Source: JACDHG01 sp963811585
GTDB taxonomy: Bacteria; Actinomycetota; Actinomycetes; Propionibacteriales; Nocardioidaceae
Assembly (NCBI GenBank): GCA_963811585.1
Contig: CAWERR010000006.1
Span: forward strand, 682,001-746,000
Reading direction: 5' to 3'
Length of the DNA stretch: 64,000 nt
In this document: piece by piece, positions 59,758-64,000 of the stretch
How the letters are laid out: every line of letters starts with the position of its first letter
How positions within the stretch are numbered: the first letter of the stretch is position 1
Made by a program: the position numbers and the translations under genes
Notes under the pieces: generated by a model
The model's database searches: none
The model's input: the letters and a program-made list of their open reading frames with translations, nothing else
What the model was told of the DNA's origin: nothing

Positions 59758-60021
59758 CTAGGCCTGCCAGCCCCACCAGGCGCCGCCGGCCACCACGACC
59801 GCAAACCACAGCACCATCGCCACCGCCGGCAGAGTGAGCACCAGGAGCGGGCGGCGGGAGAAGTTCATCACTCCGACGAACGCCAGCACGAGCCAGAGCG
59901 CGACCATGAGCGGGACTACCCACCACGGCGCGACGAGCCCCACGAACACGTAGAACCAGAGCGCGACGACCATGCCAGCCGCTCCGATGAACGGACCTGA
60001 ACGCCGCCAATTCACCCCCAC
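59758..60021 (-). CDS. Small three-helix membrane protein
   Basis: Unrecognised membrane protein of 87 residues: MGVNWRRSGPFIGAAGMVVA, then helices at about 10-28, 34-52 and 58-80 rich in Trp and Val (WWVVPLMVALWLVLAFVGVM), ending GGAWWGWQA. The GTG start overlaps the end of the metal-receptor gene by 10 nt, so the two are probably cotranslated; both belong to a three-gene minus-strand group with a 59-residue protein. No function can be assigned. Confidence 0.7.
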   Translation of the reverse strand: MGVNWRRSGPFIGAAGMVVALWFYVFVGLVAPWWVVPLMVALWLVLAFVGVMNFSRRPLLVLTLPAVAMVLWFAVVVAGGAWWGWQA

Positions 60022-60668
60022 AGCTGGTCTGCGAGTACGTCGCGGGCCTCTGCCAGAGACGGCCCGTACCAGGTGAGGTGGCGTCCCGACACCAGCCGCG
60101 CCGGAGCGGCGAACGACTCTGGCCCGTCGTCAGCAGCGAAGGTGTAGGGCTCGTCGGGCAGCACCACGACGTCATACGCAGGGAGCGCGTCGAGGTCAAA
60201 TTTCGGGTAGCGCTCCTCGCTGGCGTCGAACACGTTGTCGACACCGAGCCGGTGCAGCACGTCGCCTGCGAACGTGTCGCGACCCAATGCCATCCACGGC
60301 CGCCGCCAGATCGGGACGATCGCACGGCAGCGCTCCCCAGTCCAGGGTTCAGCCCAGGAGCGCTCGGCGTCCGCGAGCCAAGTCGGTCGTGCCAGCCCCA
60401 GCATCTCGAGTGTCTGTCCGAGCCCAGCGAGCGCCGCAGGCACGGTCTCGTAGTCAGTCAGCCAGACCGCCAGCCCGGCATCGCGCAGCGCATCGAGATC
60501 TTGAGCCCGGTTCTCTTCAGCGTTGGCGAGCACTACGTCGGGAGCCAGCGCGACGATGTCAGGGACCCGCGGGTTCTTCGTGCCACCCACCCGCTCGACC
60601 GCCAGGTCGGGTGGATGCGTGCACCAGTCAGTGGCCCCGACGAGCATCTCGGGCGCCGTGACCGCCAC
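60012..60668 (-). CDS. Helical-backbone metal receptor (BtuF-like fold), cytosolic
   Basis: Periplasmic-binding-protein fold of the cobalamin/siderophore class, 218 residues from the GTG. TDWCTHPPDLAVERVGGTKNP, DIVALAPDVVLANAEENRAQDLDAL and DVVVLPDEPYTFAADDGPE are typical of the helical-backbone metal receptor group. The conserved first strand lies upstream of the GTG in the same frame (PQRVVSIVPSLTETVAVTAP), but between the TAG stop at 60741-60743 and 60668 there is no ATG, GTG or TTG; a CTG at 60731 would give the family start. No signal peptide, lipobox or ABC partner is seen, so it may work in the cytosol. Confidence 0.78.
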   Translation of the reverse strand: MAVTAPEMLVGATDWCTHPPDLAVERVGGTKNPRVPDIVALAPDVVLANAEENRAQDLDALRDAGLAVWLTDYETVPAALAGLGQTLEMLGLARPTWLADAERSWAEPWTGERCRAIVPIWRRPWMALGRDTFAGDVLHRLGVDNVFDASEERYPKFDLDALPAYDVVVLPDEPYTFAADDGPESFAAPARLVSGRHLTWYGPSLAEARDVLADQLWG

Positions 60669-60740
60669 GGTCTCGGTCAGCGAGGGAACGATCGAGACGA
60701 CCCGCTGGGGTCGCCCTGCCGACGTACTCAGCGGCTCAAC

Positions 60741-60920
60741 CTACTTGTCGTCGTTCCAGGCAGGGTCGTTGTCCCACTCGTCGTTGCGCTGCTCGACCTT
60801 GGCGAGCGCGTTCTGCGCCTCCTCGCGGCTGCTGTAGGGGCCGAGTCTGTCGGCGGCGCGGCAGCCGTCAGCGCCCTCGACGGTGTGATGCTCGAGGCAG
60901 AAGTAGTACTGCTCAGCCAT
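60741..60920 (-). CDS. Small conserved protein, 59 residues
   Basis: Starts MAEQYYFCLEHHTVEGADGC, continues DRLGPYSSREEAQNALAKVE and ends DEWDNDPAWNDDK. The pattern (YYFCL.H..VE...GC...DRLGPY.(S/T)..EA..AL) is a small actinobacterial protein that I recognise as conserved but unnamed; the second half resembles part of an SPOR-like strand-helix unit. The two cysteines and two histidines at the start could bind metal. GGAGG lies 7 nt before the ATG. It is followed directly by the metal-receptor gene. Confidence 0.75.
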   Translation of the reverse strand: MAEQYYFCLEHHTVEGADGCRAADRLGPYSSREEAQNALAKVEQRNDEWDNDPAWNDDK

Positions 60921-60992
60921 GTGAGGAGCCTCCTCGGCAAAGTCGCTTCAGGTTGTGGTTGCAGTCTCATCGTGCCCGATCACGGCAGAAAC

Positions 60993-60998
60993 TACACT
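60993..60998 (+). promoter_or_regulatory. -10 hexamer TACACT of the map leaderless promoter
   Basis: TACACT ends 7 nt before the GTG of map, and no ribosome site is present. Confidence 0.55.
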
Positions 60999-61005
60999 GC
61001 GACCT

Positions 61006-61854
61006 GTGACCGTCTTGACCGCCGCCGCGATCTCCCCCCGCCGGGAGGTCCCTGAGGCGATCCCACGACCTGAGTACGTCGACAAGCCACGGCCAAGCCC
61101 CCACACCGGAGACGACGTACAGACGCCCGAGACGATCGAGCGGATGCGGGTCGCCGGACGGATCGCCGCCCAGGCCCTCCAGGCAATCGGTGCAGCCATC
61201 GCTCCCGGCGTCACGACCGACGACCTCGACCGGGTCGGGCACGAGTTCCTGATCGACCACGGCGCCTACCCGTCCACACTCGGCTACAAGAACTTCCCCA
61301 AGTCGCTATGTACGTCGGTCAACGAGTGCATCTGCCACGGCATCCCCGACTCGCGTCGCCTCGAAGACGGTGACATCTGCAACATCGACATCACGGCATA
61401 CATCGGTGGCGTGCATGGCGACACCAACGCGACGTTCCTCGTCGGCGATGTCGACGAAGAGAGCCGACTGCTGGTCGAGCGCACCGAGGAGGCCCTGCGT
61501 CGTGCGATCACGGCCGTCAAGCCCGGGCGCCAGGTCAACGTGATCGGCAGGGTCATCGAGTCCTACGCCAAGCGGTTCGGCTATGGAGTCGTCACGGACT
61601 TCACCGGCCATGGCGTCAACACGACGTTCCACTCCGGCCTGGTCATCCCGCACTACGACGACCCGCGGTTCGACACCGTGATGGAGAAGGGGATGACGTT
61701 CACCATCGAGCCGATGCTGACTCTGGGCACGATCGACTGGGACATGTGGGACGACGGCTGGACGGTCGTCACCAAGGACCGCAAACGCAGTGCCCAGTTC
61801 GAGCACACTCTCGCGGTCACCGACACGGGCGCCGAGGTCCTGACGTTTCCCTGA
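61006..61854 (+). CDS. map: Methionine aminopeptidase, type Ic with proline-rich extension
   Basis: Removes the initiator methionine from new proteins. The 282-residue protein has an N-terminal extension of about 40 residues with Pro-rich RPEYVDKPRPSPHTGDD, as in MapB of M. tuberculosis, where it is thought to contact the ribosome. The catalytic metal ligands are visible: Asp128 (CNIDITAYIGGVHGD) and Asp139, the His in FTGHGVN, the Glu in FTIEPML and the Glu in QFEHTLAV. The GTG was chosen over upstream frame extension since it sits 7 nt behind TACACT and gives the standard length. Confidence 0.95.
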   Translation: MTVLTAAAISPRREVPEAIPRPEYVDKPRPSPHTGDDVQTPETIERMRVAGRIAAQALQAIGAAIAPGVTTDDLDRVGHEFLIDHGAYPSTLGYKNFPKSLCTSVNECICHGIPDSRRLEDGDICNIDITAYIGGVHGDTNATFLVGDVDEESRLLVERTEEALRRAITAVKPGRQVNVIGRVIESYAKRFGYGVVTDFTGHGVNTTFHSGLVIPHYDDPRFDTVMEKGMTFTIEPMLTLGTIDWDMWDDGWTVVTKDRKRSAQFEHTLAVTDTGAEVLTFP

Positions 61855-61866
61855 CGCCCTGGCGGC

Positions 61867-62481
61867 CTAGGCCGTCGGCCGCTCGCGCCTTACGTGGGGT
61901 GCTTCGTAGATGTCGAGCAGGAAGTCGCTGTCTGCGTGGGTCACGACGCGGGCCGCTTCCCGGTCGACCGAGTCGATCGCAATGTCGGCGTGGGTCTGTG
62001 GTCCTGAGGTGTAAGCATCCTCGGGCTGGTGGGCCCAATGGAGAAAGGCAATGTGACCGCCCGGCGCAACGGCTGACCAAACGGCGTCGAGAGCGGCGGG
62101 GAGATCGCGCAGGTAGTACAGGAACTCGGACAGGACGACGAGTTCGACCGGCGCGGTGACCGGGACCTCGGGAAACTCGGAGACGGCAAAGCTCACCTGC
62201 GGACGGTCCAGACACCGCTGTTGGGCGAACCGGACCGCGATCGGGGATGAGTCGGTAGCCAGCAGGCTGTCGACCCGGTCGGCCAGGACTTCCGACACGA
62301 CCCCGGGGCCACAGCCCGGCTCCCAGGCGGTGCGGTACGTCGCCCGCGGCAGACACGCGAGCACGATGGCCAGCTTGCGCTGCACGTACCAGGAGGTGGT
62401 GACCTGCCAGGGGTCCGGATCCTGTTGATCGCTCAGATCGACGGACGGCGTCGGGGATGGGGCTCTCTCGGCCATGCTCAT
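61867..62481 (-). CDS. NodS-like SAM-dependent methyltransferase
   Basis: Class I methyltransferase of 204 residues. SWYVQRKLAIVLACLPRATY followed by the SAM-binding motif AWEPGCGPGVVSEVLA (about 52-67), then VDSLLATDSSPIAVRFA and VELVVLSEFLYYL; this matches the nodulation protein S family, which N-methylates chitooligosaccharide precursors in rhizobia. Actinobacterial members have other, unknown substrates, and no nod genes are nearby. The last quarter (HWAHQPEDAYTSGPQTHADI) is also typical. It converges on map, 12 bp apart. Confidence 0.82.
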   Translation of the reverse strand: MSMAERAPSPTPSVDLSDQQDPDPWQVTTSWYVQRKLAIVLACLPRATYRTAWEPGCGPGVVSEVLADRVDSLLATDSSPIAVRFAQQRCLDRPQVSFAVSEFPEVPVTAPVELVVLSEFLYYLRDLPAALDAVWSAVAPGGHIAFLHWAHQPEDAYTSGPQTHADIAIDSVDREAARVVTHADSDFLLDIYEAPHVRRERPTA

Positions 62482-62664
62482 CTTCTCATCACCCCGTGGG
62501 TCTTCCTGCTAGACGTTTCTCCGGCAGCGCGGCGGCGCTGCCAGCCACCGAGGCAGCCAGAATCACGGATTTTGGGGTCACTGAGGGGCCTTCGTCTCTT
62601 GGATCTCGACTCGAACCCGTGGAGTGCCCAATTCCCCGAGGCTGTAACAGGGCCGCCAGGATCG

Positions 62665-63699
62665 TTATCGACGCGACCGCTGCGCCTCCTTGCCCGGTCG
62701 CAGCAGCATCCGCAGTACGGCGCGCTCGAGATACTCCTGACGTCGGGCCGGTGCGCGGGGTGCCCGATGCAAGGCATGCGCGATCGTGGTGCCGTCGTCA
62801 TACAAGTCAAGCACCCGCGGGTCGACGTAGGAGCCGCGTGCGATGGCGGGGGTGTTGCCGAGGTACTCCGAGACCTCTTTGATCGCCGCCCGGACGGTGC
62901 GCTTGCGTGCGGTCTTGGTGGCGCCGGGGTCGGTGTTGTCAGCGAGCGCGATAGCGGCAATGACCGTGGCGTGCCAGGTGCGGAAGTCCTTGGCCGTCAC
63001 CTCGACATTGTCGAACAGCCCACCCAGGTATTCGTTGACTCCGGCGGCGGTTACGTCACGCCAGCGCCCAGCCTCCTTGAACGCGAGCAGCTCGTCCCCG
63101 CCTCCCCGACGACGCCGCAGTCGATCGATCACCACGCAGACGTCAGGATCGTCGACCAGCACCTCATGCTCGATGCCCGACTTGCCGACGAACGAGAAGG
63201 CGAAGCCGTCCCCCTCCCGGCGCACATGGCGGCGCTCGAGCGTGGTGAGCCCGTAGCTGCCGTGCTCGTCGGCGTACACGTCGCTGCCGATCCTGAAGTA
63301 GCCGAGGTCGATCAGCCGGACGGCGGCCGCCATCGCTCGCTGCTTGGTGACGTCGTCATCGTGGAGGTCGACGCCCACCTGCAGCCTGGCCTTGGGCAGC
63401 CGCTTGGCCATGGCGAGCACGCGGTCGAACTTGGCCGCGTCTCGCTTCTCCCGCCAGACCGGGTGGTAGATGTACTGCCGGCGACCGGCATCGTCGGTGC
63501 CGACCGCCTGGAGGTGGCCATTGGCGTGCGGGCAGATCCAGAGGTCGCGCCAGGCCGGCGGTATGACGAGTGCCTTGATCCGTTCGACGTCGTCACCGGC
63601 CAGCCGGCCGCCGTCGGAGTCGAGGTAGATCCAACCCTTCCCGGCCCGTCTGCGTGTCCAGCCCGGCTCGTTGGCGGACACGGTACGCAGTCGTGGCAT
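62665..63699 (-). CDS. DNA topoisomerase IB
   Basis: Poxvirus/eukaryote-like type IB topoisomerase that relaxes supercoils through a 3'-phosphotyrosine link. The 344-residue protein has the N-terminal domain (GWIYLDSDGGRLAGDDVERIKALVIPPAW) and the catalytic core with YGLTTLERRHVRREGDGFAFSFVGKSG (Arg, Lys), DFRTWHATV (the His/Arg region) and the nucleophile Tyr in ARGSYVDPRVLDLY. The start was set at the ATG giving MPRLRTVSANEPGWTRRR; 13 upstream codons are also open. It is a non-essential enzyme present in many actinobacteria. Confidence 0.92.
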   Translation of the reverse strand: MPRLRTVSANEPGWTRRRAGKGWIYLDSDGGRLAGDDVERIKALVIPPAWRDLWICPHANGHLQAVGTDDAGRRQYIYHPVWREKRDAAKFDRVLAMAKRLPKARLQVGVDLHDDDVTKQRAMAAAVRLIDLGYFRIGSDVYADEHGSYGLTTLERRHVRREGDGFAFSFVGKSGIEHEVLVDDPDVCVVIDRLRRRRGGGDELLAFKEAGRWRDVTAAGVNEYLGGLFDNVEVTAKDFRTWHATVIAAIALADNTDPGATKTARKRTVRAAIKEVSEYLGNTPAIARGSYVDPRVLDLYDDGTTIAHALHRAPRAPARRQEYLERAVLRMLLRPGKEAQRSRR

Positions 63700-63740
63700 G
63701 GCCTCGTCTCTCGCAGTTGCCGGGCGGGACAGTCGCAAAT

Positions 63741-63758
63741 GTGAGGAAACTTTCTCAC
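63741..63758. promoter_or_regulatory. 18-bp palindrome between topoisomerase IB and a secreted-protein gene
   Basis: GTGAGGAAACTTTCTCAC pairs across 8 bp (one G-T). It lies 42 bp upstream of the topoisomerase start and 79 bp upstream of the divergent secreted-protein gene, so it is placed as an operator. The binding protein is unknown. Confidence 0.4.
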
Positions 63759-63836
63759 TTTGGCAACCATTTGGCCCGCTCTGACGTCAACATGAGTGAC
63801 ACGACGTACGCACGCGTCGGATGAGTCAGGGGTCAC

Positions 63837-64000
63837 ATGAATATCACGCGGATGACGGCGGCGCTGGCCGGCGCGATTGTCGTCATACCCACTGCCGTTG
63901 TCGCCACGAGCGGCACGGCCGGTGCTTCCGGCGCGGCTGGCGCCCCCGGGGTGGCCTTCAGGTCGGTCAGCGAGGTGCAGCGCGCGGCAAGCCCCTGCGG
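63837..64000 (+). CDS. Secreted protein, N-terminal part only
   Basis: Open frame from the ATG to the window end, 54 codons, no stop. The start MNITRMTAALAGAIVVIPTA is a signal peptide with an Ala-rich h-region ending near AGASG; the mature part begins APGVAFRSVSEVQRAASPC. The function cannot be told from this fragment. Confidence 0.6.
   Translation, partial: MNITRMTAALAGAIVVIPTAVVATSGTAGASGAAGAPGVAFRSVSEVQRAASPC

Noticed and set aside
62425..63744. 439-codon open frame on the plus strand over topoisomerase IB
   Set aside because: Antisense shadow; the minus strand encodes an intact topoisomerase with its active-site residues.
1..64000. tRNA or rRNA genes, prophage, transposases, integrases
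   Set aside because: No cloverleaf-like sequence, conserved rRNA segment or recombinase motif was noticed on either strand; a dedicated scan (tRNAscan-SE, Infernal) would be needed to exclude a tRNA fully.

Overview
This 64 kb window comes from a high-GC Gram-positive bacterium, almost certainly an actinobacterium. The evidence is the aa3/bc1 respiratory genes in actinobacterial form, a WhiB protein, the PspA-PspAA-HtpX-PspAB set, DUF3043 and DUF4191 proteins, paired glnA/glnA2 with glnE, a MetAP with a proline-rich N-terminal extension, many GTG starts, and many starts placed 6-8 nt behind a TAnnnT-like hexamer. The backbone gene order (qcrB, ctaF/D/C, adenosine-kinase-like pfkB, erpA, glycerate kinase, gcvT, pepA, E2, SDR epimerase, lipB, lipA, DUF4191, RDD, glnA, glnE, glnA2, panB) resembles, from memory, the Rv2196-Rv2225 region of Mycobacterium tuberculosis. 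The gene set suggests Propionibacteriales/Nocardioidaceae, but that placement is tentative.

Layout. 1-9.1 kb: the end of qcrB, an L,D-transpeptidase lipoprotein, cytochrome oxidase genes ctaF-ctaD-ctaC, a PfkB kinase, an IscA/ErpA protein and glycerate kinase. 9.3-19.0 kb: a VanW protein, two acetyltransferases around a 15-bp minisatellite, the psp envelope-stress cluster, DUF3043, a small kinase and a fused ECF-type double ATPase. 19.0-27.7 kb: gcvT, leucyl aminopeptidase, lipoamide dehydrogenase and 2-oxoacid dehydrogenase E2, a Nudix hydrolase and an epimerase. 27.8-34.5 kb: lipB and lipA flanking an ABC-2 export pair, DUF4191, RDD and glutamine synthetase I. 34.7-50.8 kb: an accessory stretch with a BCCT transporter, phosphodiesterase lipoprotein, ZIP transporter, Tat-exported PhoD, a secreted hexosaminidase with its GntR regulator, three exported surface-type proteins and two c-di-GMP signalling proteins. 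50.9-64 kb: whiB, the glnA2-amidotransferase-glnE operon, nadE, panB, a metal-receptor cluster, map, a NodS-like methyltransferase, topoisomerase IB and the start of a secreted protein.

How it fits together. Nitrogen control is the best supported circuit. GlnR-type boxes lie upstream of both glutamine synthetase genes, the GS-I adenylylation tyrosine is present, and its modifying enzyme GlnE is encoded about 17 kb away in an operon with GlnA2. Lipoate synthesis (lipB, lipA) sits close to the lipoyl-bearing E2, its E3 and GcvT. A DasR-type operator in the hexosaminidase promoter and a downstream GntR/UTRA regulator form a local amino-sugar switch.

Sequence quality. About 15 conserved genes are broken by single-base indels, mostly insertions. 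They cluster in blocks at about 3.1-9.7, 12.9-15.6 and 19.1-27.1 kb, with isolated cases near 10.9 and 17.5 kb. Genes between the blocks are intact. The proteins can be rebuilt by switching frame, so I treat the breaks as sequence errors and annotate full gene extents. No tRNA, rRNA, convincing CRISPR array, transposase or prophage gene was seen.
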